Shown: piece by piece, positions 5,795 through 12,756 of the stretch
Position numbering within the stretch: the first letter of the stretch is position 1
How the letters are laid out: each line of letters starts with the position of its first letter
Origin: Spirochaetaceae bacterium
Lineage (GTDB): Bacteria > Spirochaetota > Spirochaetia > B11-G9
Direction of reading: 5' to 3'
Length of the DNA stretch: 12,756 bases
NCBI GenBank assembly: GCA_030633365.1
Contig: DAOVSY010000045.1
Coordinates: 1 to 12,756 of the forward strand
Translations under genes and position numbers: made by a program
Notes under the pieces: generated by a model
The model's input: the letters and a program-made list of their open reading frames with translations, nothing else
Told to the model about the DNA's origin: nothing
Databases searched by the model: none

Positions 5795-7291
5795 GTGGAG
5801 CCGATTCTTTCAATAAAGGGAATGAGTAAAAGTTTTCCAGGTGTTCAAGCATTAGATAAAGTAGAATTTGATCTTTATCCTGGAGAAGTACATATAGTTG
5901 TTGGTGAAAATGGTGCAGGAAAAAGCACTATGGCCAAGTGCATCCTGGGTGCTTATGTACCCGAAGAGGGTGAAATGTATATTAATGGGGAGAAGGTAGC
6001 GTTTAAGACTTCAAAGGATGCCATAAAAAATGGTATTACAGCAGTTTATCAGGAGTTTAACTTAATTCCTTATCTTGATGTTGCCCAGAATATATTTTTC
6101 AATAGAGAGTTTATGTCTAAAATTCCAGGTGTAATTGACAAAAAAAAAATGCATCTGGAAGCAGATAAAATTCTTAAATCACTTGATGTTGATTATATTG
6201 ATACGAATTCAAAAATAAAAGAGCTGGGTGTAGCTGAAAAACAAATGGTGGAAATTGCTAAAGCTCTTTCCACGGATCCAAAAATAATTGTTTTTGATGA
6301 GCCCACAGCACCCCTTTCCAGTAGAGAAGTTGATGCTTTTTTTAAGAAAGTACATCAATTAAAAAAATCAGGTATTGCAATTATATATATTTCTCACAGA
6401 ATGCACGAATTTGAATTAATTGGTGACCGGATAACAGTATTACGTGACGGCAGATATATAGGTACTGTTAAAATTGGGGATATTACTGATGATGTATTAG
6501 TAGAAATGATGGTCGGAAGAGCAGTTTCACAAATATATACCAGAACTGATAATGAATATTCGGAAGAGGCTCTTCGGGTTGAAAACCTTTACGATAAAAA
6601 AGGTAATGTTATAGATGTTTCTATTTCTATAAAAAGAGGCGAAATAGTTGGATTAGCAGGCTTGGTAGGTGCAGGACGGACAGAGCTTGCAAGATTGATT
6701 TTTGGAATTGACAAGATAGATAAAGGAAATATTTTTGTTAAAGGTGAAAAGGTAGTTCCTAAATCACCAGTTAATATGATGAAGCTAGGAATAGGACTCC
6801 TTCCGGAAGACAGAAAAGAGCAGGGGCTGGCTTTAAGTTTGCCTGTTTCATTGAATATAGTTACTGTCAGTTTGAGATTTATTTTTTCAAAATTTTTTAT
6901 AAACAGAAAAAAAATGGAACAGGTTTCCAAAAAATATATAAAGGAATTAAATATTATTACACCTTCTGTAAATAGTATAATAAAATTCTTAAGTGGTGGA
7001 AATCAGCAGAAAGTTGTTATTGCAAAGTGGTTAAGTTCCAATGCAGATATAATAATATTTGATGAACCAACCAGAGGTATTGATGTTGGTGCAAAAATGG
7101 AAATTTATGCATTAATGGATAAATTGGCTTCTGAAGGGAAGGCAATTTTAATGATCTCATCCGAATTACAGGAAGTTATTGGTCTTAGTGACAGATTCTA
7201 TATTTTATTCGAAGGAAGAGTCGTTAGCGAAAGCAAAAAGGGTGAACTGAGTGAACAGGAAATTGGTATGAAAATGTTGGCGGGAAGGTAG
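5795..7291 (+). CDS. CUT2-type sugar ABC transporter, double-NBD ATP-binding subunit, 498 aa
   Basis: This cytoplasmic subunit powers the importer. GTG 5795 is the start, with AAGGGG (5781-5786) eight bases upstream. It has two fused nucleotide-binding domains, as in RbsA/XylG/MglA. The first has Walker A GENGAGKST (37-45), the degenerate signature LGVAEKQMVEIAKAL and Walker B IIVFDEPTA. The second has the altered Walker A GLVGAGRTEL (normal for this family), the signature LSGGNQQKVVIAKWL and Walker B IIIFDEPTRGIDVGAK. The degenerate pair is the family's usual asymmetry, not damage. Length is typical. The first permease gene starts four bases after its stop and the GGGAAGG near its end serves as that gene's ribosome site. 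Confidence 0.96.
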   Translation: MEPILSIKGMSKSFPGVQALDKVEFDLYPGEVHIVVGENGAGKSTMAKCILGAYVPEEGEMYINGEKVAFKTSKDAIKNGITAVYQEFNLIPYLDVAQNIFFNREFMSKIPGVIDKKKMHLEADKILKSLDVDYIDTNSKIKELGVAEKQMVEIAKALSTDPKIIVFDEPTAPLSSREVDAFFKKVHQLKKSGIAIIYISHRMHEFELIGDRITVLRDGRYIGTVKIGDITDDVLVEMMVGRAVSQIYTRTDNEYSEEALRVENLYDKKGNVIDVSISIKRGEIVGLAGLVGAGRTELARLIFGIDKIDKGNIFVKGEKVVPKSPVNMMKLGIGLLPEDRKEQGLALSLPVSLNIVTVSLRFIFSKFFINRKKMEQVSKKYIKELNIITPSVNSIIKFLSGGNQQKVVIAKWLSSNADIIIFDEPTRGIDVGAKMEIYALMDKLASEGKAILMISSELQEVIGLSDRFYILFEGRVVSESKKGELSEQEIGMKMLAGR

Positions 7292-7295
7292 ATTT

Positions 7296-8252
7296 ATGAA
7301 AAAGAAAACTATAAAATTTTACAATATCCCACCTGTTTTATGGATGCTGGCAGTTGGTATAATAGTTATTACTGTAATTGCACCAAGTTTCTTTGCAATT
7401 AACAATTTTAAGAATATTTTAATACAGGTAGCGCCACTTCTAATTATTTCAATTGGCAGTACCATGGTCATTTTGTCGGAGGAGATAGATCTTTCATTTG
7501 GTGGTATTATTTCTCTCTCAACAGTTCTATGGATTACGTTTCTTAATCTTGGTATTCCCATGTTTTTTGCAATATTATTAACACTTTTAGCTGCAGCGGC
7601 TGTTGGTGCTATAAGTGGAATTATAATTTCAAAAGGTGGCATCCCGTCATTTATTGTTACATTAGGAATGGCAAGTATAACATCCGGAATAGCATTGGTT
7701 ATTACCCAGGGCTCTTCTGTTTACTTTTCTCATAGGTTCTTTTATATATTTGTTAATGGTGAAATTTTGTTTATTCCCATTCCACTTATTCTGGCAAGTA
7801 TTATATTTGCAATATCCTGGCTTCTTTTGAATCGGACAAAATTTGGAGCTCAGGTATTTGGACTTGGAGGAAATCGTGATGCACTTTCTCTGGGGGGAAT
7901 TGGTAAAAGTAAAAGTACTATAGGAGTATTTTCGTATTCAGGACTAATGGCTGGAATAACAGGATTAATAATAGCAAGCAAGATTGAGTCCGGTAACCCC
8001 ACTACTGGTGCAGGATGGGAATTTGATGCCATAGCAGCAACTCTTATTGGGGGAACCTCCTTCACTGAGGGCCAGGGGGGTATTGGCGGTACTATTCTTG
8101 GAGTTCTTCTGTTGATTGTTATTAGAAATGGGCTCAATGTAATTGGAGTTAATCCCATGTATCAGAGTGGCTTGATCGGTAGTATGGTTTTACTTGCAAT
8201 AATAATTGATGTTTATATATCTAACTACAAATCCGAAAGATTTAAGGTGTAA
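7296..8252 (+). CDS. CUT2-type sugar ABC transporter permease, first subunit, 318 aa
   Basis: This is an integral membrane protein of the BPD_transp_2 (RbsC/AraH/XylH) family with roughly eight to ten hydrophobic segments. Recognisable family marks are EIDLSFGG (63-70), the cytoplasmic GLGGNRDALSLGGI segment, and GGTSFTEGQGGIGGT near the C-terminus, a region expected to contact the ATPase. The ATG lies four bases after the ATPase stop and the next permease ATG three bases after its own stop, so the three genes are translationally linked. Compared with canonical permeases the IDL segment is preceded by SEE instead of TGG, suggesting this half of the pair differs in its pore lining. Confidence 0.94.
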   Translation: MKKKTIKFYNIPPVLWMLAVGIIVITVIAPSFFAINNFKNILIQVAPLLIISIGSTMVILSEEIDLSFGGIISLSTVLWITFLNLGIPMFFAILLTLLAAAAVGAISGIIISKGGIPSFIVTLGMASITSGIALVITQGSSVYFSHRFFYIFVNGEILFIPIPLILASIIFAISWLLLNRTKFGAQVFGLGGNRDALSLGGIGKSKSTIGVFSYSGLMAGITGLIIASKIESGNPTTGAGWEFDAIAATLIGGTSFTEGQGGIGGTILGVLLLIVIRNGLNVIGVNPMYQSGLIGSMVLLAIIIDVYISNYKSERFKV

Positions 8253-8255
8253 TTT

Positions 8256-9200
8256 ATGAGTAATAGTATTGAAATAAAAGCAAGGCTTAAAGATCTTTTT
8301 AGTCTTTTTGGTTTAATTGCCATAATATTAGTTTCGAGTCTGGTTTCTGATCGATTTCTCAGGGTTAGTAATTTAATAACAATTTTAAGGCAATCCAGTA
8401 TTCTTTTAATTTTAAGCCTTGGACTTACAGGTGTAGTATTGACTGGCGGTATTGACCTTTCTGTTAGTGCTATTGCAGCATTTGTTGGTTGTACAGTTGC
8501 CCAGTTATTAATAATCGGTTTGCCTATTCCTCTTGTAGTTTTGATTGGCCTTACAGTTGGGGCAGTAATTGGTATTTTAAATGGTCTTCTGGTAGGAAAA
8601 CTTAAGATGCCTCCATTTGTGGCAACTTATGGAATGATGATGGTTGTAAATGGATTCTCATTGATAATGATGCAGGGATCCATAATATATGGTCTGCCAG
8701 AGGGTTTTACATGGCTTGGTGTCGGTTATTTAGGTTTTATGCCTATACCGGTAATTTTGGCATTTTTGACTGCGTTATTTTTTATTGTACTGTTTAGGAA
8801 AACTACATTTGGAGCAGAATTATATATACTAGGTTCAAATGAAACTGCTGCAAAATATTCCGCAATACCAGTTGATAAGAGACTTATTACTATTTATGGA
8901 ATTTCTGGCTTGACAGCCGGGCTTGCCGGGTTAATTTTAACAGCGCGATTGGATGCTGCAGAAGTTGCAATGAGTGAGGCTTTTGGACTTCAGACTGTTG
9001 CCGCAGTTGTCATAGGAGGAACCTCTCTTCTGGGTGGAGAGGGAGGAGCATTTGGTACTGTTATTGGTGCGTTAATTTTGACTATAGTTGTTAATATAAT
9101 GAATCTTATGGGTATTTCTTCTTTTATCCAGCCCATTGTTATTGGGACAGTAATTATAACAACAGTTTTTATCGATGTTCTTACAAAGAAGCGGAAATAG
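8256..9200 (+). CDS. CUT2-type sugar ABC transporter permease, second subunit, 314 aa
   Basis: This is a second BPD_transp_2 permease, clearly related to but distinct from the first. It has the canonical LTGGIDLSV (62-70), LGSNETAAKYSAI, and GGTSLLGGEGGAFGT near the C-terminus. Two non-identical permeases next to one double ATPase point to a heterodimeric channel, as in the Lsr (AI-2), rhamnose (RhaPQ) and galactofuranose (YtfT/YjfF) importers, rather than the RbsC homodimer. AAGGTG (8244-8249), inside the end of the upstream gene, is the ribosome site. The following gene begins 11 bases after its TAG. Confidence 0.94.
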   Translation: MSNSIEIKARLKDLFSLFGLIAIILVSSLVSDRFLRVSNLITILRQSSILLILSLGLTGVVLTGGIDLSVSAIAAFVGCTVAQLLIIGLPIPLVVLIGLTVGAVIGILNGLLVGKLKMPPFVATYGMMMVVNGFSLIMMQGSIIYGLPEGFTWLGVGYLGFMPIPVILAFLTALFFIVLFRKTTFGAELYILGSNETAAKYSAIPVDKRLITIYGISGLTAGLAGLILTARLDAAEVAMSEAFGLQTVAAVVIGGTSLLGGEGGAFGTVIGALILTIVVNIMNLMGISSFIQPIVIGTVIITTVFIDVLTKKRK

Positions 9201-9211
9201 GCATTTTTTCA

Positions 9212-10429
9212 ATGAAAAAAAATATTGCAATAATTGCAAGTCTGGACACAAAAGAAACTGAGGTTTTATTTTTAATAAAAATATTTCAACAATCAGCACA
9301 TGAAGTATTTATAATAGATATTGGTGTTGAGAAATCTTCTTTGGTCAATTCACAGAACAATGCAATTGATATTGCCAAAGAAGTTGGTCATTTTTGGATT
9401 TCTCCAATGGATGTCCCAAAACATGAAATGATAGATGTTTTAAAATCAGGAGTGTCTGAATTAATTCCAAAGCTTTATAGTAAAGGTTTATTTGATGCAA
9501 TCATATCAATTGGTGGTCTACAAAACACTACTGTTGCAGTAAGTGCAATGAAGACTTTGCCTATTGGATTTCCAAAAGTTATGGTTTCCACAGTAGCGAG
9601 TGGGAAAAGATCATTTGAGACAATTGTTGGCCATTCAGATATTATAGTTATTCCATCAATAGCAGATTTTTCAGGGAGTAATATAATAACAGATACCGTA
9701 TTAAGAAATGCAGCAGCAGCAATAATTGGTATTGTCGAAAATGCGGGTAACCCATTGAATCCACCAGCTGGTATTTTGATTGGAATATCAACAATGGGTG
9801 TAGTAGATAAAGGTGCTACAAATATAATAAAAAAATAAAAAAAGAAGGGGCATCAGGTTGTAAGTTTTCATTCAACTGGGGTTGGAGGGAAAATCCTGGA
9901 TGAATTAGTTGAGAATGAAGTAATAAAGGCAACTATAGAATTTTCATTGCATGAGATTGTGGGAGAGCTATTTGGGGGTTATTCTTCTGGTGCATTTAAT
10001 AGATTAGTTAATTCATGTAAAAAGGGAATTCCTCAATTGGTTATTCCTGGGGCATGTGATTTTCTTGATCTTGACACATTGGGATTAGGTAAAAATATGT
10101 TGGAAAGGAAACATATTTTTCATAACTCAGATCTAGTACATCTAAAGTTATCAAAGAGCGAAATTGTGAAAGTAGGAGAACTAATTTCTGAAAGATTGAA
10201 TGAATCAGATGGCCCTGTTACTATAATGATTCCTTTGCATGGGTTTAGAGCAGGTACCAGAAAAGGGGAACCATTATATGATCCTGATATTGACCAGGCT
10301 TTAATTTCCACACTAAAATCAAAAGTAAAGGTATCTATTAAAATTATTGAAGTAGATTCAAATATCAATGAAGATAAATTTAGTCTTTTAGTGTTAAATG
10401 AAATGGAAAAATTATTACTACTAAATTAG
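9212..10429 (+). pseudogene. Tm-1-like ATP-binding / UPF0261 family protein, interrupted by one in-frame TAA
   Basis: Read through, the locus encodes 405 codons in one frame, the normal length of the UPF0261 (Tm-1-like ATP-binding) family, whose bacterial role is unknown. The front part (208 aa, 9212-9838) carries the family start ASLDTKETE (9-17), the P-loop-like region ISIGGLQNTT (99-107), PKVMVSTVASG (121-131) and ILIGISTMGV. A TAA at 9836-9838 stops it; the same frame continues with GHQVVSFHSTGVGGK, ELFGGYSSGAFNRL, VIPGACDFLD, MIPLHGFRAG and PLYDPDID, all strong family blocks, to TAG 10427-10429. No ATG, GTG or TTG lies in frame between the stop and TTG 9947, which is past the conserved FHSTG block, so the rear half is not a well-formed separate gene. 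Weak Shine-Dalgarno (ATAGG) at the front. It is a recent pseudogene, a sequence error, or a readthrough gene. Confidence 0.85.
9829..9843 (+). other. A7-T-A7 tract containing the premature TAA of the UPF0261 gene
   Basis: Seven A (9829-9835), one T (9836) and seven A (9837-9843) surround the in-frame stop. By my alignment from memory the stop falls at a helix position usually held by Leu, so TTA to TAA is the simplest origin. The homopolymers also make this a likely place for sequence error or polymerase slippage. Confidence 0.7.
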
Positions 10430-10454
10430 TAGATAAATTATTTAGGAAAATATA

Positions 10455-11414
10455 ATGATTAAATTAGATAGAGAATCTTTGACTGTTCGTTGTGCTTATT
10501 TATTTTATCATGACAAATTGAACATAAAAGAAATAGGACAAAGGCTAAATATATCTCGATTTAAGGTTTCCAGGTATCTTAAACAGGCAGAAGAACATGG
10601 CTTTGTTCAGATAAAATTTAATTTCCCTGGAATTCGTTATGAAACCCTGGCAATGGATATAGAAAGTAAGTTTGGAATTAATCGAGTTGTTATAGTTCCT
10701 GTTACAGCCGAAATGGATTCAAAAACAGTTAGAAAAACAGTAGGACACAAGGGGGCTGAAATTCTAAAAGAGTTTGATGAAGCTGTTTCAATCGGAATAA
10801 CCTGGGGGCGTACAATAGCAAATATGGTAGAAGATCTTCCCTACGGAGTAATTCATCTTGATCGCATTTCTGAATTAACAGGTGGTTATGGCATGATTAA
10901 TCCTGAAATCCAATCAAGTTCTTTAGCACCACTTTTAGCAAAAAAAACAGGTGCTTCATGTTTTCAAATGCATGCTCCTATAATTACAAGTGAAAATAAA
11001 ATAGCAAAAAGTATAATGTCAGATGAAAGTCTTCTTCGTACCCTAGATATGGCAAAAAATAGTGATATTGCTATTTTTGGAGTAGCAAACCTTACTAAAA
11101 ATTCAATGCTGCAGGAATCAGGAATATTGAGTGAAAATGATATGGTAAAACTTAAGGATATTGGAGTAGTTGGGTCCTTAATTGGTCGCTTTATGGATTT
11201 AGAAGGTAAGGAAGTTGAAACAGAATATAAAAATCGGTCAATAGCAGTTCCCTGGGATGATTTTATGAAAATTCCTGAGCGTATTGCTTTAATTGGAGGT
11301 TGGAACAAAATTGAATGTACTAAAGGCCTTCTATCTGGCGGGATTGCAACAACTCTTATTTTAGATAGTATCTCTGCTTTGACTATTATGGAAAAAGATA
11401 CAGAATTAATCTGA
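10455..11414 (+). CDS. SorC-family transcriptional regulator (sugar-binding type), 319 aa
   Basis: The N-terminus holds a helix-turn-helix (about 22-45, NIKEIGQRLNISRFKVSRYL) typical of SorC/DeoR-like regulators. Residues from about 60 form the SorC effector domain, a NagB-like fold that binds phosphorylated sugars, with SIGITWGRTI, ELTGGYG, DIAIFGVANL, GSLIGRFMDLEGKEV and the closing LLSGGIATTLI. Known relatives (SorC, DeoR, LsrR, CggR) sense a pathway intermediate and usually repress until it appears. AGGA (10444-10447) lies seven bases before the ATG. The gene is 25 bases after the UPF0261 locus and 34 bases before the aldolase gene, so it is inside the operon it probably controls. The palindrome at 3630 is a candidate target. 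Confidence 0.92.
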   Translation: MIKLDRESLTVRCAYLFYHDKLNIKEIGQRLNISRFKVSRYLKQAEEHGFVQIKFNFPGIRYETLAMDIESKFGINRVVIVPVTAEMDSKTVRKTVGHKGAEILKEFDEAVSIGITWGRTIANMVEDLPYGVIHLDRISELTGGYGMINPEIQSSSLAPLLAKKTGASCFQMHAPIITSENKIAKSIMSDESLLRTLDMAKNSDIAIFGVANLTKNSMLQESGILSENDMVKLKDIGVVGSLIGRFMDLEGKEVETEYKNRSIAVPWDDFMKIPERIALIGGWNKIECTKGLLSGGIATTLILDSISALTIMEKDTELI

Positions 11415-11448
11415 TTTAAAGTTGAAAGTAGATATTGAGGGAGTGAAA

Positions 11449-12042
11449 ATGAACGATTATAAAGAAATAAAACTGGCAATGAGAAAAGCTGCCAGGAGAG
11501 CTTATGATATCAGACTCCAGTCGGGTGATGGTGGTAATTTGAGTGTTCGAATTGCAGGAAAAGAATTGATTCTTATTAAAGCTTCTGGTTATTCCTTTGG
11601 GGATATGGGAGATGAAAATATAGTATTGGTTGATTTTAATGGAAATATAGTTTCTGGCAATAAAAAACCTTCAAGAGAAATTTTAACTCATGTAGCAATT
11701 TATAGACAACGAGAAGATGTAACAGCAATTTTCCACAGCCATTCTCCATGGAGTGTTGCTCTTTCTCAAAATGTAACATTTCTTCCTCCTGTTTCTCTAC
11801 CTTTGGAGATGAAGATTGGAAGTGTTCCAGTTTTAAATATTGGAGAGAGTCATGCAGATGGTGATGTTGCTGATGCTGTACAGCTACTGTTAAAAGAGAA
11901 TTTGGGAATTAAGGCTTTTATACAAAGTCGTCATGGTATTTTCAGCTTAACGGAAGATATTATTAAAGCAGAACATAATGCTGAACTGGTAGAGGAAGCG
12001 GCTCAAATAGCTTTACTCTCAAAAATAAGTTTAACAAATTAA
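11449..12042 (+). CDS. Class II aldolase/adducin-family enzyme (aldolase, decarboxylase or dehydratase), 197 aa
   Basis: ATG 11449 is the start, five bases after GAGGGAG (11437-11443); upstream TTG 11422 and GTG 11443 are less likely because GTG overlaps that site. The family signature is complete: DGGNLSVR (27-34), KASGYSFGDM (44-53), the catalytic-type Glu in PSREILTH (E77), the zinc-binding HSH (H96, H98), and the third zinc His in SRHGIF (H162). Relatives include fuculose-1-phosphate aldolase, ribulose-phosphate epimerase (AraD), methylthioribulose-1-phosphate dehydratase (MtnB) and the 3-oxo-tetronate-4-phosphate decarboxylase OtnC. Size is slightly below the usual 210-220 aa but nothing essential is missing. 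It precedes the RLP gene by 33 bases, so it probably acts one step away from the RLP on a phosphorylated sugar or sugar acid. Which reaction cannot be read from sequence alone. Confidence 0.92.
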   Translation: MNDYKEIKLAMRKAARRAYDIRLQSGDGGNLSVRIAGKELILIKASGYSFGDMGDENIVLVDFNGNIVSGNKKPSREILTHVAIYRQREDVTAIFHSHSPWSVALSQNVTFLPPVSLPLEMKIGSVPVLNIGESHADGDVADAVQLLLKENLGIKAFIQSRHGIFSLTEDIIKAEHNAELVEEAAQIALLSKISLTN

Positions 12043-12075
12043 AAGAAATAATATAAATATAGGAGAGATTAAAAA

Positions 12076-12756
12076 ATGAGTTATGACAAAATATATTTTG
12101 CAGATTGGGAAAAACTTGATCAGGAAAAATACCTGATTTTAGATTATTATTTTGAATCAACAATTGAACCTCATGAAGCAGCAGCGCATTTGTGTCAGGA
12201 GCAATCAACAGCACAATGGAAGAGGGTTGGTGTTGATGAAGATTTAAGACCTGAATTTGCTTCCAAAATTATTGATTTACAGGTTGAGAGGGAACCAAAA
12301 GTTCCATCTGTCCCTTTTCAGATTGAAAGCTGGGATAAGTTGTGGGGTGTCCGGGTGAAAATTGCCTATCCTATTGCAAATTTTGGCCCTAGAATACCTA
12401 ATATGCTTACTGCAGTAGGAGGAGAGGGGGTTTATTACAGCCCTGGAATATATGCAATAAAACTCCATGATATTATTTTCCCTAATGGGTACCTGGAACA
12501 ATTTGAAGGGCCTAAATTCGGTGTAAAAGGTTTAAGAGAATGGACAGAAGTCTATGATCGTCCTCTTTTCCTGGGAGTAATTAAACCAAATATTGGTCTA
12601 GGGCCAAAGCCCTTTGGTGAATTAGCTTACCAGAGTTGGATGGGTGGGTTGGATATTGCAAAAGATGATGAACTGCTTTGTGATACTGAGTGGTCTCCAT
12701 TTGCAGAGAGAACACGGGTTTTGGGACGGCTTCGAGCTGAGGCAGAGCAGAAAACA
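12076..12756 (+). CDS. RuBisCO-like protein (form IV), N-terminal 227 residues, cut by window edge
   Basis: ATG 12076 has AGGAGAG (12061-12067) eight bases upstream, and the frame is open to the last base. The first 130 or so residues are the RuBisCO large-chain N-terminal alpha/beta domain (YLILDYYFEST, VRVKIAYPIANFG, IPNMLTAVGGEG), followed by FEGPKFGVKGLRE and the start of the barrel. Active-site matches: K170 in GVIKPNIGL equals RuBisCO K175; GGLDIAKDDE (190-199) keeps the carbamylated Lys (K196, as K201) and both metal ligands (D198, E199). RuBisCO K177 is Asn here (N172), and the N123 region is changed, so it is not a carboxylase. The KPNIGL and YQSWMGGLDIAKDDE wording resembles form IV RLPs of the photo/non-photo clades (Chlorobium, Rhodopseudomonas, rhizobia). 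Likely chemistry is metal-dependent enolisation or decarboxylation of a sugar-derived phosphate. Confidence 0.94.
   Translation, partial: MSYDKIYFADWEKLDQEKYLILDYYFESTIEPHEAAAHLCQEQSTAQWKRVGVDEDLRPEFASKIIDLQVEREPKVPSVPFQIESWDKLWGVRVKIAYPIANFGPRIPNMLTAVGGEGVYYSPGIYAIKLHDIIFPNGYLEQFEGPKFGVKGLREWTEVYDRPLFLGVIKPNIGLGPKPFGELAYQSWMGGLDIAKDDELLCDTEWSPFAERTRVLGRLRAEAEQKT

Noticed and set aside
5795..7291. Degenerate ABC signature (LGVAEKQ) and altered Walker A (GLVGAGRTEL) as signs of an inactive ATPase
   Set aside because: This asymmetry is normal in RbsA/MglA-type double ATPases.
7319..8158. Long open frames on the minus strand opposite the permease genes and others (for example 7319-7642, 7850-8158, 10964-11479)
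   Set aside because: They lie opposite strongly supported genes, have no ribosome sites and show repetitive Pro/Ile-rich translations typical of shadow frames.
9829..9850. Programmed -1 frameshift at the A7 tract of the UPF0261 gene
   Set aside because: The two halves are in the same frame, so a single -1 shift does not rejoin them; two compensating shifts would be needed. A simple stop substitution is more economical.
9947..10429. Rear half of the UPF0261 locus as an independent gene starting at TTG 9947
   Set aside because: No ribosome site precedes it, and the conserved family segment GHQVVSFHSTGVGGK lies upstream of this start in the same frame, so such a protein would lack its first strands.
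11422..11448. Longer start (TTG 11422) for the class II aldolase
   Set aside because: It has no ribosome site, while ATG 11449 has GAGGGAG at ideal spacing and matches the usual family N-terminus.
1..12756. CRISPR arrays, tRNA/rRNA genes, insertion sequences or phage genes
   Set aside because: I saw no repeat-spacer pattern, tRNA-like cloverleaf, transposase or phage protein in any frame.

Overview
The window is AT-rich bacterial DNA. It looks like a free-living or sediment spirochaete, or a close relative. This rests on the exported-protein style (a sugar-binding protein whose signal peptide ends in FAAGNTES with no lipobox Cys, as in many spirochaetal binding proteins), frequent TTG/GTG starts with good Shine-Dalgarno sites, and a FecR-like/TPR exported protein. 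The lineage is an inference, not a demonstrated assignment.

Positions 1-3425 hold housekeeping and orphan genes: the tail of a beta-rich, probably exported protein; a 76-aa DUF2007-like protein coupled to it by a TTGA stop/start overlap; an exported FecR-like plus TPR protein ending at a clear intrinsic terminator; a 95-aa orphan; the ribosome-associated GTPase HflX on the minus strand; and a divergent 62-aa Cys-rich protein. A 252-bp intergenic region follows, with a plausible promoter and a perfect 14-bp palindrome that looks like an operator.

From 3678 to the right edge every gene is on the plus strand and tightly spaced, and together they look like a carbohydrate-acid or lactone catabolic locus: a metallo-beta-lactamase-fold lactonase-like hydrolase; a complete CUT2-type sugar ABC importer (periplasmic binding protein, tandem attenuator hairpins, double-ATPase subunit, two different permeases); a Tm-1-like/UPF0261 protein interrupted by one in-frame TAA; a SorC-family regulator; a class II aldolase-fold enzyme; and the first 227 residues of a RuBisCO-like protein (RLP) that runs off the window.

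Working model (inference): the importer brings in an unusual sugar, sugar acid or lactone; the MBL enzyme may open a lactone; the RLP and the class II aldolase do enolisation, decarboxylation or retro-aldol chemistry on a phosphorylated intermediate; and the SorC protein senses that intermediate. The needed kinase and dehydrogenase are not in the window and may lie downstream. RLP plus class II aldolase recalls methionine salvage (MtnW/MtnB) and the RLP branches of apiose/apionate catabolism. However, the importer, the UPF0261 protein and the lactonase-like enzyme do not match the methionine salvage set, so the substrate is open. This locus is the best candidate for an undescribed pathway here.
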